Assembly (NCBI RefSeq): GCF_000315625.1
Contig: NW_005434597.1
Span: 194,048-245,614 of the forward strand
From: Guillardia theta CCMP2712
Lineage: Eukaryota; Cryptophyceae; Pyrenomonadales; Geminigeraceae
Reading direction: 5' to 3'
DNA length: 51,567 nucleotides
The position numbers and the translations under genes are program-made. Below, in pieces: positions 32,064-43,894 of this stretch; position 1 is the first letter of the stretch; each line of letters opens with the position of its first letter. Under the pieces are notes generated by a model. It did not search any database. It had not been told where the DNA came from and worked only from the letters and a program-made list of their open reading frames with translations.

Positions 32064-32328
32064 ACTTTCCAAATTCGCCCACAGGAACATGACTGAAGAT
32101 GGATGAGATGGATGGGGAAGGAGAAAGTTCCAAAAGCGATTCAGTGCGATCAAAGTGCTATACTCGGGTTGTTATCGCTTCCTCGATGCTCTCATCAAAA
32201 TCTCCCTGCGTGCTCAATCTGATCCAGAAGCAAATGACTTGCAGAACTATTACACTGGTTTATTGAGAAAACTAGAGGGGGTGAGAGGGGAGCAAAGTGA
32301 AATGGGAAAAATTGGGGAAAACAGTCAC

Positions 32329-33165
32329 CTACTTCTTGGACGACTTGAGCAAAACTCTGTCGGCTTCTAGTCCATTATCGTGCAACTTCTTCTCAGCTCT
32401 TTCAACCCTCTCGACTTTCCTAGTCTTCTCCGTGTCCCACACATTCACCTTGTTAGGGATTTCACTCAGCTTGGACGTCTTGGCCTTGGTGATGCTGGAA
32501 GACTGCGTCTTCTTGGCCTCCATCCTCTTCCTGTATGCCGCAGCTTTCAACGTACTCATCTTATCTTCTGCCTTGATGCTTTTTGGCACCGTCTCGGCCG
32601 CCTCCACATGCAGCTTATTGTAGTACTTCTCCAGATCATTGCGAGCGTTGAACCCAGTGAGATGCTTGGTGAGCTTGTCCTTCAGACGGTCGAGCTTGCG
32701 CTCCTGCATGTGCTCCTGCTCCCGCTCCTGCTCGTACACCTCATGGAGTGAGATGGCCTTGGTCTTGGCGCTCTCCGCCTCCTCGTCGAACTTCTCCCAC
32801 TTGGCAAACGACTCGCTGGACTTCAACTTCAGCTCCGCAAGCTTCGCCTTGGTGGAGAGGATCTTGTCTTGGATTCTCCTGGTTCTTGACTCCCGCTTCT
32901 TCCCGTTCTTTGCATTCATGCTCTTCATCAGCTTCTCAATCTCCTTGTCGCTGACGGCTGGAGTAGACCTATCCGACTTATCCGCTTTCTTCCCTGCTGC
33001 AACCTTCTTCTGAGCAAGCACAACGCCCTCATCCTCGGAGGAGGAGCCATACAAGATACCGTCATCGCTGCTGATCACAACCACAACAACCATCGCCACC
33101 GCCAGTATCGTCATCTTCATCCATCCTGCCATTGCCCCCCACCGCATCATCATGCCCCTTCGCAC
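32329..33165 (-). CDS. Signal-anchored coiled-coil protein, single exon
   Basis: An uninterrupted 278-codon frame on the minus strand, unusual here for lacking introns. The N-terminus has a basic start (MRRGMMMRWG) and a hydrophobic segment MTILAVAMVVVVVI, a signal peptide or anchor, followed by SSDDGILYGSSSEDE. The remainder is very rich in Lys/Glu/Ala with heptad spacing (IEKLMKSMNAK, ILSTKAKLAELKLK, YEQEREQEHMQERKLDRLK), indicating a long coiled coil in the lumen or outside. The C-terminus ends VLLKSSKK, so a KKxx-like ER signal is conceivable but does not fit the luminal orientation. No family recognised. Confidence 0.72.
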   Translation of the reverse strand: MRRGMMMRWGAMAGWMKMTILAVAMVVVVVISSDDGILYGSSSEDEGVVLAQKKVAAGKKADKSDRSTPAVSDKEIEKLMKSMNAKNGKKRESRTRRIQDKILSTKAKLAELKLKSSESFAKWEKFDEEAESAKTKAISLHEVYEQEREQEHMQERKLDRLKDKLTKHLTGFNARNDLEKYYNKLHVEAAETVPKSIKAEDKMSTLKAAAYRKRMEAKKTQSSSITKAKTSKLSEIPNKVNVWDTEKTRKVERVERAEKKLHDNGLEADRVLLKSSKK

Positions 33166-33749
33166 CGCCAGAACCCTCTACCTACCCTCCCAATGGGGGT
33201 ACCCCACAACATTGTACCCCCACCACTGAATTTAATACCCCACCTGATGAATATCAAATTCTTTCATATGAAATTTACCGGTAATCAAACGCAAATTGAA
33301 GTACCCTACCCATTATTATGGTATAATTCTTTGATGTACCCCTTCCTAATTGATGAGGACCATCATGTTTACACACCCCCCTTTTCCTCTGAGTATTAAC
33401 CGGTGTGAATGACTCAAAACCACCCCCTCCAACCCCCTCCACACTACCCTATTTTTCGACTCCATCAACAGGGGTCATGGACCCCTATTATGGACCCCCC
33501 TCTTTCGAACGAAACTCACCGGTGCTAACAAAACCAATGAGGGTAGGGTAGAAGAATTATACTATCTGTGGTAGGGTGATCGAGTCTCATGATACTAATA
33601 TGGGTGGGTATATTAAGTATTTAATGGGGGTAGGGGGTAACACATCTCAGTCCTCGATGAGGTAGGGTATCAATTGAGTAGGGGGGTGGGGTGAATAACG
33701 ATTGAGTAACAATTTTTTTTTGGCGGCACGAGGCAAGGGGAAGGCGATC
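33166..33749. promoter_or_regulatory. Divergent spacer: TACCCC left half, GGGTAGGG right half
   Basis: The left part (33180-33480) is C-rich on the plus strand and so G-rich in the sense of the minus-strand coiled-coil gene. The right part (33540-33690) is G-rich on the plus strand (GAGGGTAGGGTAGAAG, GGGGGTAGGGGGT, GAGTAGGGGGGTGGGG), in the sense of eS24. The composition flips between two divergent starts. A TATATTAAG lies near 33609. Promoter function is inferred. Confidence 0.45.
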
Positions 33750-34777
33750 ATGTCGGAGAAGAGCTGCACGATCAGGACAAGGAAGTTCATCACCAACAGG
33801 CTCCTCGAGCGCAAGCAGTTCGTGAGTTCTTCCCTCCTCTCCCTCTCCTATCCTCCTCCTCCCTCTCCCGTTCTCCCCTGCTCTTGGCGCTGTCTGGTTG
33901 TGAAGTGGTGGGTTGGGAGTGCGGATTTCAGGATGGTGGTGACTTGTCCACTGAAGTCTATGTCTTTGCTGTGGACGGAGGGCTCTAAGCAGTTTGATGA
34001 CGTGATAGAGAGTATGGAAGCAGAATTGCTGTAACTTCTTGAAAACCTTCAAAGCTTTCATTCGATAGTGCGAGCTTCTCGCTCCCGAATCTCTAGTTGA
34101 CGTTGATTTTCGTTGCCTATTGGGGAGGGGTGTGAGGAACAATGGCGTCCAGTGCAAAAATGTGCATCAAACTTGCTGTGTCTTGGTTGACTTTCTCCTT
34201 GCGTAGTCTATAAGTGGTTGAATTGCGATGTACTTGTCTTTGTTGGTTGTTTGGTACATGTGGCACCGCCCTTTCCTGATGCATATCTCTCCCGCTGTCC
34301 TATCCTAAACGTCAGTTCTCAGGTCATCGACGTCCTGCATCCTAACCGCGCCTCCGTCTCCAAGGAGGAGCTTAAGGAGAAGCTTGCTAAGATCTATAAC
34401 GTATGATGCTGGCGAGCTCGTGTTAGGTTTAGCTCATAGACATGCAGGTACAAGATCCGAAATGCATCTTCTTGTGGGGATTCAAGATTGCCTTTGGTGG
34501 ACAGAAATCAACTGGTGAGATACGGAGCAGCTGCAGTAACGTGACGTACTCACGCTTGTGACCTGCAGGCTTCGGTGTGATCTACGATAACTTGAACGCC
34601 GCCAAGAAGTCGCTGTCTAAGCACCTTCTTCTTCGTGAGGGAATTATTCAGAAGCAGGCCGGAAAACTTGCTCGCAAGGCTGGCAAGGAAAGAAAGAACA
34701 AGGTTAAGAAGGTTCGCGGCAAGGAGAAGGCCGAAGTTCGCACTGGAAAGGCCGTCGCCAAGAAGAAGAAGGAGTAA
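33750..34777 (+). CDS. RPS24: 40S ribosomal protein eS24
   Basis: Four exons, 33750-33821, 34323-34400, 34448-34514 and 34569-34777, join to 141 residues. The product starts [20 protein letters not shown] and continues [40 protein letters not shown] and [19 protein letters not shown], with a Lys-rich tail ([19 protein letters not shown]). It matches eS24 over its full length, including the TIRTRKF start, the VIDVLHP strand and the GFG.IYD segment. It is a structural protein of the small cytosolic subunit. The first intron is about 500 nt, ten times the length of the other two (about 50). Confidence 0.95.
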
Positions 34778-35680
34778 AGATTTTTTATTGTTAGGCTCTG
34801 GTCGTGCTTCAATCCAGGTTTTAATGAAAACAACCAAAACCAATCATCTGTAATCAGATTTTTGTTCACCAACTGACTCAAGCTGCTCTAGCAGTAGGCA
34901 ACTTAAGGTCCGTTTCAGTGTCCCGCCGGCTAACTTAAGCCGTCAACTTGATCATCATGTGACAAGCGCCGGGCCCCAGCATAGAAGGATTGGCATGTAG
35001 TACCGGGTCCGATCACCGTCACCCAAACGCCCGAGTTCGGTCACCTTGCGGCCCCACCGTCACGGCCGGCGTGCCGCGTGTGCGGTCACGGTGACGAACT
35101 TCGGAAAGTCGGACTACTAAGCCTTAAACTTGAATGGCACTGAGTCAGGCCCACGGTACGAGAATCAGAGATTGGCAGGGTGACCGTCGCCGGGGGGCGG
35201 GCCGCGGCAATCATGGCAGGACTCCGGTCCGACCGTCCGGCTCCGAGGCTCGGTAGAGGAGGCTCACTGAGTCAGTTCAGTGACCCTGCCGGCGCCGGGC
35301 CGGCCGCCGCGGCGGGCGGGCCCGGCACTGGGTCACGGGTTCCGGGCCCTCAGTATCATGCCAGGGCACGCGGCCGCCGGTGACTGCGCCACTTGTCACG
35401 GTCGGCGGACTCCCAGCCGCTGAGCCGGGCCCGGCCGCTGTACGGTAACTGGCCGGGCCCTTGACCGTCGAGTCGGACTCTCACCATCATGCCACCGCCG
35501 GCCGGGGCCGGCGTGACAGCCTGAGTGAGCCCGGCCGCCGCGAGGCTAGCCTGGCCGCACTCCCGGAGTCCGACCGCCGCGCTGAGGCATCTGATCCGAC
35601 GGATGCTGTGTGATCGGATAGATGTACCGTTACATATCGTTACATTGTTTTCTCCTGGTGAGTAGATGAGCAAACGCTAG
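34778..35680. other. Spacer with GC-rich island E
   Basis: From 34910 to about 35640 lies the largest GC-rich island in the window, with CCGGGCCC, GCCGGGCCGGCC, CGGTCACGGT, CTCACTGAGTCAG and repeated 'ATCATGCCA' words (for example about 35357 and 35487). No open frame shows a domain. Like the others, it adjoins a TACCCC/GGGGTAGGG block, here the one that follows. Confidence 0.6.
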
Positions 35681-36451
35681 TAAAAATGTAGGTAGGGGTG
35701 GGGCAGATAAGAGAAGGAAGAGGGGAAGGTGGGGGTACATTGCCTAGGATACGGAGGCTATTTGCACGGGTGGGGTAGTGGTAGGCTCGGGTATGGTAGG
35801 GTGGTGCATTCAGTTAGGTCGTTGATCTAGGCAAAGATCTGGGGTAGGGTTATGGAGATGGGGGGGTTAAGGGTATTTTTGGTTGCATGTGTTGAAGCTA
35901 ATGCACTGATATTGTGATTTTTATAATAAATATCATATGTAATATCGAGCATGTAGCAAACATAGCCTCCAGAAATGAAAGGGTTAAAAATTGCAAGGTG
36001 GGGTGATCATAAAAAGCAAGCTAACAGGTAGGGTGGGCTCGTTCTGTTGAAGATGCCAGGGATGGGGAAAAGGATGCGAAGTAGGATGGCGAAAGAGCAT
36101 GGAAGAGCTTCCGGAGTAGAGAGAAAACTTGAGAATCAGGAGAAGAGTCGATTGTTCCTCTCAGTATCAGGACAGTGTTGATAGTTTAACACTGAAAGAA
36201 GCAGATACTTCTTGTTAGTCGCGAGCGTGTGCGCTCAAGGTCCACTTTTCCAGGGAGATGGAGGTTGGAAGTGCAAAGGTTGTCCCATGAGCATCCGGAG
36301 ACTTACATTGTATCCTTGTGTGAGGGTTGTAGAAGCGAGCAGAACCCATAAAGGGTAGAAGCCTTCTCCTCTTGACTGCTTTTGCGGGATTCTAGACCAT
36401 TGCGACGTCCAGAACTCGAACTGAAAGCTTCCTTTTCACAGGGAGGATACG
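35681..36451. promoter_or_regulatory. GGGGTAGGG-rich block upstream of coiled-coil gene
   Basis: Between 35690 and 36060 the plus strand carries many G tracts (GTAGGGGTGGGG, GGTGGGGTAGTGG, GGGTAGGGTTATGG, GATGGGGGGG), separated by an AT-rich patch at 35890-35990. This is the sense strand of the gene starting at 36452. No exon is recognised, although 36060-36450 could hold an untranslated leader. Confidence 0.4.
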
Positions 36452-38522
36452 ATGACAGCAGGTCATGACTATCGGCCAGTGACAGTGTGCGGATCAATAC
36501 GACCATCCGACATTGTACACCGCAAGAACCTGAAGACAGCTAACCATGAAGCGGAAGAGATGGATAGGAGGTGCCATGAAGCAGAGGTGAACGAGCAGAT
36601 CCAAGACTTCGAGCACAAGCTCGGCTGGAAGATGAGGAGCAACCTGGGGCCACGATGGGAGGAGCGCCGTGCGATGGAGCTGGAGGAGGAGAGGATCATT
36701 GGGCTGAGGAAGCAAACCCCTCTTAGGCCACCGAGCCCCGCTGGCTTCTACGACTACCAGATGCCGCAGACAGCAGGAAGTGCACAGCTCGAGCATGACA
36801 TGATGGAGATCGCATCCTTCAGAGGAAGTGGAGGCATCGATGTACAGAGCTTCGACGGAGGAAACGTGATCCCCGATCGCCCTGACACAGGGTATGAGTC
36901 CGTCCGGTCGGTACACATCGTGACTCGCCGCTCCCTCCGCTCCTCCTCCCGCCACACAGAAGCGAGCGGCTCTTTCTTGCGAACAGGGAGGACAAACTCT
37001 TACATGCTCGGCTCCGATACGCCTACTGCAAGGTGCCACCCCTCTCTTCTCCGAGAAGCCCCCTCACCCCTTCCCACCTTCCTCCTGCGTACCTCTACCT
37101 TCCCGCCTTCCCAATCCTTGGCTTCCCCCTTCCCTCCTCGTCTCATACCCTCTGCAGGGCCACTATCAAGTGGTGGACTTCGCAGAGCATGCTCGAGCCT
37201 ATCTTCATGCCGGCATCGCAGACTCAGCGAGGTCTGTCCTTCTCCTCTCACGTCTTGAAGCTCACTCCCTCCTGCAGTCTTGCTCTCCCGCCTGCAGCCT
37301 GCCATGTTGTCGCAGACCAACGGATCGAAGCGAGCAGCCACGTGGGAAGGTGAAGAAAGTCCTTTGCTCTCTCTCCCCTCTTCCTCTTTGTTGCACTTCC
37401 CTCGTCTTCTCTTCCTTCCTCTCTCAACTAGTTGTCTGCTCCTCTTCTGTTCTACTCCTCGTTCCAGTCTTCCTCTCATCCATCCTCGTTCTGTTCGTCC
37501 TACAGATGGACCCGGCCGGCGCTTCTGGCGGGTACAGGAGAAGAACCTGCAGGCAGCAGTGAGGAGGACGGAGGCAGAAAACCAGCTCAACGAGCAGATG
37601 AAGGTGAGACGATCGTTGGTTGGAGGGAGCGTGTCTGATGTTGCATGTGTAGGGGGACAAGCTAAAGAAAACCCATGACAAGATAGTCAACACGCTGAGG
37701 GTATCACTCCATGGCAGCTGCTGGCAGGTAACAGGCAGGAACGCAGGTGAGGCACAACCGGGCGGTGAGGGAGGCGACGAATAGGAAGGAATACTACCCG
37801 AGGTCTGTCGATTGCAACGTCTCTGTCATGCATCCTTTGCTTCTTGTTCCCTTCGTCCTCTCTTTCTTCTCTTACATCGCACAGGGCCAAGATTTTTGCC
37901 GAGCACCGGTTCATGGAAGTTTTGAAGAAGGAGCAGGAGGAGCGGGAGCTCAGGGAGCTCAACATGGGTATGCTTCGCTCATAGTCCCTCTCAGTCACAC
38001 ATGACCGCTATATTCCGTTACATCTCCAGCTCAATGTTCATGTCTCTTCCTTGCTATTTCACATTTCTCCTCCCTCACCTCCTCTCCCCTGCCACTTGTC
38101 TTCCATCCTCCCTCCTTGTCCCTTATCTCCTTTCTCTCCTGTCCTCCACTTCTCCCTCCCTCTCCTTCTCTCCTCCCATCCCATCTCTCTTATGGAAAGC
38201 AACATCAGGCATGAAGCCCGAAGAGCTGAAGAAGGAAGCTGTACTAGTCGCGTCGGAGACTACGAGGTTCCGCCTCCCCTTCCCTGCGATTGATCGATCG
38301 TCATACTTGCTCCTCTTCTACTCATGTGTCTCTTTCCTCTTCTCTATACGCCCCGCCCTCCTCCCCGCCCGTCCCCACTCCCTCCTCCTCTCCCCACAAC
38401 CCAATCCCCTCTCCTTCCTCCTCCTCCCTCGCCGTACCTCTCCTCCTCCCCCCCTCCCTCTTTGCTCCTCCCCTGACATCTCTGGCAGTTTCGAGGATCG
38501 TCTTCGCTCTCTTCGCCGATGA
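36452..38522 (+). CDS. Coiled-coil protein of unknown function, about 8 exons
   Basis: Exon 1 (36452 to about 37031) reads MTAGHDYRPVTVCGSIRPSD, then an acid/basic helix with HEAEEMDRRCHEAEVNEQIQ and RWEERRAMELEEERIIGLRK, then a Ser-rich tail. Later exon pieces include RRFWRVQEKNLQAAVRRTEA, KLKKTHDKIVNTLR, VRHNRAVREATNRKEYY, KIFAEHRFMEVLKKEQEERE, and GMKPEELKKEAVLVASETT joined to SFEDRLRSLRR and a stop at 38522. The charge pattern indicates a largely helical, cytoskeletal-type protein. The phases of the small exons between 37150 and 37350 are not settled; two frames remain possible. Its stop lies 24 bp from the stop of the convergent C2-like gene. Confidence 0.6.
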
Positions 38523-38546
38523 CTTTTTTTATTCTTTATGAACGTG

Positions 38547-41500
38547 TCATGTTGAACCCACACGCTCCACCGAGAGGCTCAGCTCGAGCAGAGCTGGGCT
38601 ATCAGCCGGCCCGACTGCTCGCCCGGCCGGGTCCAGCACGGGAAACCAGTCAGTATGCACCAACTTCTCCTTCATGCTCGCCTTCCAGCCCGCAGGCACG
38701 ACGTGCGCAAGGAACAGCGTGACGATGCCTGTCGTCTGCCTCCCCGTCTGCATTCCCAGGTCAACGACGAGGACACGGATGACGGAGGAGGTGACGGAGG
38801 CAGTGAAAGAGTAGAAGAACAGCTGCTGCCCCCCCTCTCCCTCCCCCGCCCTCCGAGGGCTCTGCCGCCACCCGTCCACCTCGACCGAGATGCAGGACTC
38901 TTGCAGGATCTCGGCCGGGAGGTTGCGCGTGTTGACCACTTGTAGCTGTACTCGAGCTGAGGACTTGGTGAGGTAGAGCTGGAGCCGAGGAGGGCTGATC
39001 CAAGACTCCCTCTCCCCGCCCCTCTCGTCCTCTCCCGAGCGCTGCAGCATGCTGCTGGTGAGGGTGCTTGCCCTGCTGGAGGGGCTCTGGTAGCGGCTGC
39101 CGTCATCGAGGAAGTGAATGCTGCTGCTGCTCTTCTCCCGCCAGTAGATGGAGCTTGTAGCTCGCTGCAGGGCCGTCAACTTGTTGTCGACTCCCTGGAT
39201 GTCGTACATGAAGTTGGACGTGTTGTAGTCCTCGATGCCCTTGGCTTGCCGCACCAGCTGCTCTATCAGCTCCTCCCAGTTCTCCTCGATCAGACTTGAC
39301 AGCCAGCCGGCTGTCCCGTCGCGTCTCCCGGCGTCCTTTGAGGAGAGGATGGCCAGCACGAGCTTATGGTAGATCCCAAGGAACTTGCACAGCACTGCGA
39401 TCATGGCCCGAGCCTTGGCGAAGTTTCCCTTGAGCGTTACGTTCGCGTCCTCCTCCTCGTAGAGCTGGCGGGTCTGGCTCCGGTCCTCCAGGCTCGCGAT
39501 CCTCTCCTTGGAGGCTGCTAGCGCTTCCTCTGCCAGCATCGCCCTCTTCGTCGCGTGCTCGGCGTTGCGATCGGCGGCAGCAAGTCGCACCTCGTACCGA
39601 TCTCTCTCCTTCTTCCACTGCTCTCGGATCTGACATCAAACATCCCCCGTCAGCGGCAACGAGGTGGAGGACAGCTGGGACAGCTGCTCACCTGCGCGAG
39701 CTGGTCGTTGAGCTCGCTCAGTCGGAGCTCTCGATCGCGGAGGGACTTTTCCAACGCACTCGCTCGGAGACCTCCCTTGACGTGCTCCTGGTCCTGCAGG
39801 GCCTTGAGCAGGTCGGAGGACAGCAGCCGTTCCCAGGACTGCACTTGGCCCTCGGCCTCGTGCACGACGAACTTGTGGAGCGAGGAGAGCTCCTCCTCCA
39901 GGAACGAGATTCTCTCCCTGTTCCTCCTCCAAGAAGTCCTCATCCTTTCGAACTTGAGCGTGTAGTCCTGAAGGTACCTCTGCTCCACAGCATCCTGCGC
40001 GCCCCTCCTGTTGCTCCACCCTAGACTGAACTCGTCAGGAGGACTTGCAGTGGACAGGAACAAGATGCCTGAGAAGCAGCTCCCCATCGATCGATCCGTT
40101 CGCTCCAAGTGCGAGGAGCTCGTCAACTCCTCTCCCTCCTCCTCACGGGACGAGGGAGACTGGGCCTGGTCGGGGAAGAATCAGCGGAGCCGTCCTCGGA
40201 GCTGCTGCTTACCTCATGCAAGTTCTCCATCCAGCATCGAAACATGGCTCTCTTCTCCTCCAGGGAGTCCCTTGCCTTCTGCTTCCAGTTCTCCTGCAGT
40301 GACAGAGTGAGTAGACAAAGAGGGAGGGAGGGAGGGAGGGAGGGAGGGAGGGAGGGAGGGAGGGAGGGAGGGAGGGAGGGAGGGAGGGAGGGACATAGGC
40401 GATTCTCCTCCTCCCTCACAATCATCTCAATCCATTCAGTGATCTCCTTGATCTGCTGGTGGACTTGGCGAAAACTTTCCTTCCTTTGCATCTTCTCCTT
40501 CTTCACAATCGATGCCTTCAGTTCAGGTCAGCCATCCCTCGCGTCAGAGGAACACACATACCATCTTCACGCTCCACACAATCTTCTTGACAACATCGTC
40601 AATGTCAGTGGCCTGACAGGCGCTGTCTGCCTTGGCTGTTCCCTTCTCAGCGCAGGCGGATGATACGGAAGCCGTGCTCTCATGGATGTCTTGATCGTTC
40701 TGCTGAGAGGAGGAGAGGAACTCCGAGTCGTCAGCTTCGGGTGTGACTTTGCTTCTTGTCCCTTGTGATTTGATCTCGTCGTTGAGGGAGGAGAACAGTT
40801 TCTGAAAGGACGTCGCTAGCTTCTTCTCGTTTCTCAGCGCTAGGTTGCAATCGTTGAGGACAGACGTTGTGGTTTTCAGCTCCTCTAACTGATCGTCAAC
40901 AAGCTTACATGTAGTTGAGACTCAATCAGCATCGTCACCAGTGCCGGTATGATGTCATCGCTGCTTGTCAGTTTGGACTCCAGCAAGTCTTCACCCTACA
41001 TACGTTCACATCAACACATGTCAACGAGGTGCGCAAAAGGGGGAGGGGGGAAGGGGAGGAGAGGGAGAAGGGGAGGAGAGAGAGCCGAGAGTGGTGGTGG
41101 TGGAGGAGGAGGAGCAGGAGGAGGAGGAGGAGGAGGAGGAGGAGCAGGAGCAGGAAGAGGAGGAACCTTGAGGGGGGTTGTCCTCTTATCAGACCAAGAG
41201 GATATGCTGAAGGCCTCATCGTCCTCACTGCCCTCAGCATCGTCAAGGATGTAATTCTGCAGGAACTTCTCCCTCGATATCCGCGCGTCCTGTCACCAGT
41301 CATGGTCTCGACAAGGTGACTGAGCGTTGTGATACTGCTTTCCTTGACTCTAATCCATGCTCACTTGCTTTGACTAACTAGTTTACTTCTTCGAAACTTT
41401 CCTTCTTCCTTCCTCTCTTCCCCATCTTTTCCCGACTCTCTCCCTCTCAGTCTCTCTCTCCTTCCTACCTCCCTTCACCTCCCTTCACCTCCCTTCACCT

Positions 41501-41595
41501 ATCTTCTGCTCCTCTCCTTCCCTCTTCCTCACTGAGTCACTGTGACATGCCAGCCTCTCTCTCACCTCCAGCACAGCCGCTACCTCCCCCAGCAT
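38547..41595 (-). CDS. Coiled-coil protein with C-terminal C2-like domain, about 9 exons
   Basis: From ATG 41595 exon 1 (41595-41566) reads MLGEVAAVLE; then 41289-41167 (DARISREKFLQNYILDDAEG...), 40995-40939 (GEDLLESKLTSSDDIIPAL), 40888-40562 (LEELKTTTSVLNDCNLALRN...), an exon ASIVKKEKMQRKESFRQVHQ, 40293-40213 (ENWKQKARDSLEEKRAMFRC), and two long exons of coiled coil (YLQDYTLKFERMRTSWRRNR; IREQWKKERDRYEVRLAAAD). Phases agree. The last about 150 residues (LQLYLTKSSARVQLQVVNTR...SCISVEVDGW...IRVLVVDLGMQTG) have the strand order of a C2 domain. C2 modules bind membranes or proteins. One intron contains a 70-bp GGGA repeat. No exact orthologue is recognised; a ciliary or trafficking scaffold is a guess. 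Confidence 0.68.
40321..40393. repeat. (GGGA)n microsatellite
   Basis: About eighteen perfect GGGA units lie in an intron of the C2-like gene; the Pro/Ser and Arg/Glu frames across it are artefacts. Similar CCCT runs occur at about 15300-15336 and 51331-51365. Confidence 0.95.
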
Positions 41596-42299
41596 GGCAG
41601 TAGGTGGACTGAAGAGGCTGATGGAAGTTGACGCCGGACCGTACGATACGCTCAGTGACTACCATAGTACTACCACTGAAAAACTGCCGGGGACTCACGG
41701 CCCCGGGTGCCAGAGCCGGCGGGCCCGGGATCTTCCCGGTTTCCGAAGTTCATTTTACTCAGCCCGGACGGTGAGAGAGAGACCGTACGGTCAGAAGTCG
41801 GCAGGCAGGTGAAGGCTAAGAGGACGGAGGAGAAGCAGCGAGCGAGCGCAGGGAAAATGATGGACAACAAGACTTGGAGGACAGAGAGACACAGAGGAGG
41901 AGGAGGCCCGGAGAGAGGAAAAAGAAGGAACTACGGAAAGGGGATAAGTGTTGGCTGAAGCAGCATCGCTGCAAGGTAGAGACTGAGAGGAGGAGAGAAC
42001 AGCAGGGAGAATAGAAACAGTCGAGTCCGACACGTCCATTCAGTGGATCCGTTCAGTGCTTTCGGTTTTCACTAGAGCTTAACAATAAATTGTTCGCCGA
42101 TCTATCACGTTGTCTGTAAGAATTCACGGTCGCATGCACTCCCACTGGCATGCAAGGTCCAACATTTCTCCCTTGTTCTCTCCTCCATTCCTCCCATCCT
42201 TTCCTCTTTCACTTCACTTGTTGCCCGGTCCCAACTTCTTCGGAAGGCCATCGGGAAATCTTCCCTCGGCAACCAATTTCGCCTTCGCCTGCAGTGCTT
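41596..42299. other. Spacer with GC-rich patch F
   Basis: 41630-41790 repeats the GC-island vocabulary (CCGGGGACTCACGGCCCCGGG, CGCTCAGTGACTACC, GTACGATACG). 41800-42010 is purine-rich. A 10-bp tandem CCTCCCTTCA repeat (three copies) lies just inside the neighbouring gene at about 41464-41500. No exon is supported. Confidence 0.5.
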
Positions 42300-43894
42300 T
42301 CATGTTCTGGCCATCAACAAGAACAAGAGCGCAACCTTTCGCAGAGCTTGCCGTACAGCAGTCTTGATGTCGGGGATCGAATGTCCGAGCTGTGCCAGAA
42401 GTTAGGAGGGATGGAAGAAAGGGGAGGAAAGTGAGTTGACAGAAGATATGACTTTGCCTTGCAAGAATACCACATGAAAATGACATCAAGCAATAGAAAG
42501 TAACAATGGCAAGCGATCATTGAGAGCGGGGTTGGAACGAGCGAAGATAGAGTTGACCTTGATAGCTTCATCTTCCAGCTTCTTTGTTTCCAAGAAGTTG
42601 TTGCTGCGCCCTGCCCCCAGAATCTTCGCCTGCTCTTCCACCTAGCGGTACCAAGTCAGACACACAAGGGAGCAGAGGGAGTTCATGGCTTCTCCCTACC
42701 GTGAAGTTTGACCACTCGAAGTTGGGATCAACTTCTTCCTTGTAGATTTGTAGAACCTGCCGCACAAATCGGCATCACCCCACAGGGTCCACTGGAGCAC
42801 ATGTCGAAATACCTCATTGTGCGAGATGGCACCAGGGTTGCAAAAATTGTAGATGCCGGTCAACTGCGCCCCGTCAGGACATCCTGTCGGTGTGGAAACC
42901 AGAGAACAAGCACCTTGGCCTCTGACATGGAGAGGGAAAGGGGCAGCAGCTCGTTGAGAACAGTCATGGAGTTCGGGATGTCCACAACCTTGTGATATCT
43001 GCACACCATGCGTTAGAGATTTGTGCGCCCGCTGCACATAGTACACGTACTTGGCTATCTTCGTCACGAAACTCCTCTCGCTCAGATCGTCTGAGATTGG
43101 CATGCGGAGCTGTTGACACGACATGAGCAGGGCTTGCAGAAAACAACTGAATCTCACCCTCAGAATCAACACATTCGAATACACTTTCAGCAGCTCCTCA
43201 ACAATCGCCTTAGTTTTGCTAGCAGCAGCACCAGTCAGTATCCCTTTCATAATCTACGAAACCTCTAACCTGTAAAATGACCCGTCGTAGTTCGGACGAT
43301 CTTCCTCTGTGAACCCACGACCACCGATCTGACGAAGACAAGTCACCCACGACTGTTCACGCACACTATCCGACGACACTTCACAAGCAAGGGCATGTAC
43401 CGGATGATCCTTGTCGTATTCGTAGATACATCCCGTGGCAAACAATGTAGCATGAATGCCGCGCTGCCAGCAGGCGTCCACAATCCCAAGAGTTCCGATG
43501 ACGTTGGTTCGGACCGTGGCTTCTTTGTTTGTCTCGCACCAATCGACATTCGGCCTTCCTGTGATGCCAGCCGCCTGTGTTGTGAGGAATGTCACAGATG
43601 CTGCTCAGCAGGGGAGGAAAATGTAGGAATTTCTTCTCACAATGAGGACCCTCGTTGGCTGGTGCTCATCGAGCTCCTTCTCGACTTCTTCTCTGTTCCT
43701 GCTCAAAGATAACTTTCCGGGTCCCCGACGCTCACGAAAACTCACTGCAAGCGCGCCTTGGCGACCACAACCTTCTTCCCTCCATCACGGAGAAGTCTGT
43801 CCAAGACGTCAGCGCAGACTGAGGCAAGATACGAAGCAGTTTACCCTTGTAGGATGCCTCCTATCCATCCAGTGGACCCCCACAAGAGATAAAC
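42300..43894 (-). CDS. NRS/ER-type nucleotide-rhamnose epimerase-reductase (RmlD-like SDR)
   Basis: About ten minus-strand exons give VYLLWGSTGWIGGILQG (GxTGxIGG dinucleotide loop), NREEVEKELDEHQPTRVLI, AAGITGRPNVDWCETNKEAT, TNVIGTLGIVDACWQRGIHA, LFATGCIYEYDKDHP, GFTEEDRPNYDGSFYR (catalytic Tyr), KTKAIVEELLKVYSNVLILR, MPISDDLSERSFVTKIAKY, VVDIPNSMTVLNELLPLS, LTGIYNFCNPGAISHNE, VLQIYKEEVDPNFEWSNFT, VEEQAKILGAGRSNNFLETK and a tail PDIKTAVRQALRKVALLF. This matches plant NRS/ER (UER1) along its whole length. That enzyme makes dTDP- or UDP-L-rhamnose from the 4-keto-6-deoxy sugar. Catalytic Lys is in KTKA after the Tyr exon. The initiator exon upstream of 43894 was not found. Confidence 0.88.

Noticed and set aside
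40870-40945. A 20-nt intron (GTAAGC...GATCAG) in the C2-like gene
   Set aside because: A 50-nt intron with donor GTGACG at about 40938 gives the same phase and a normal size, so the 20-nt one is unnecessary.
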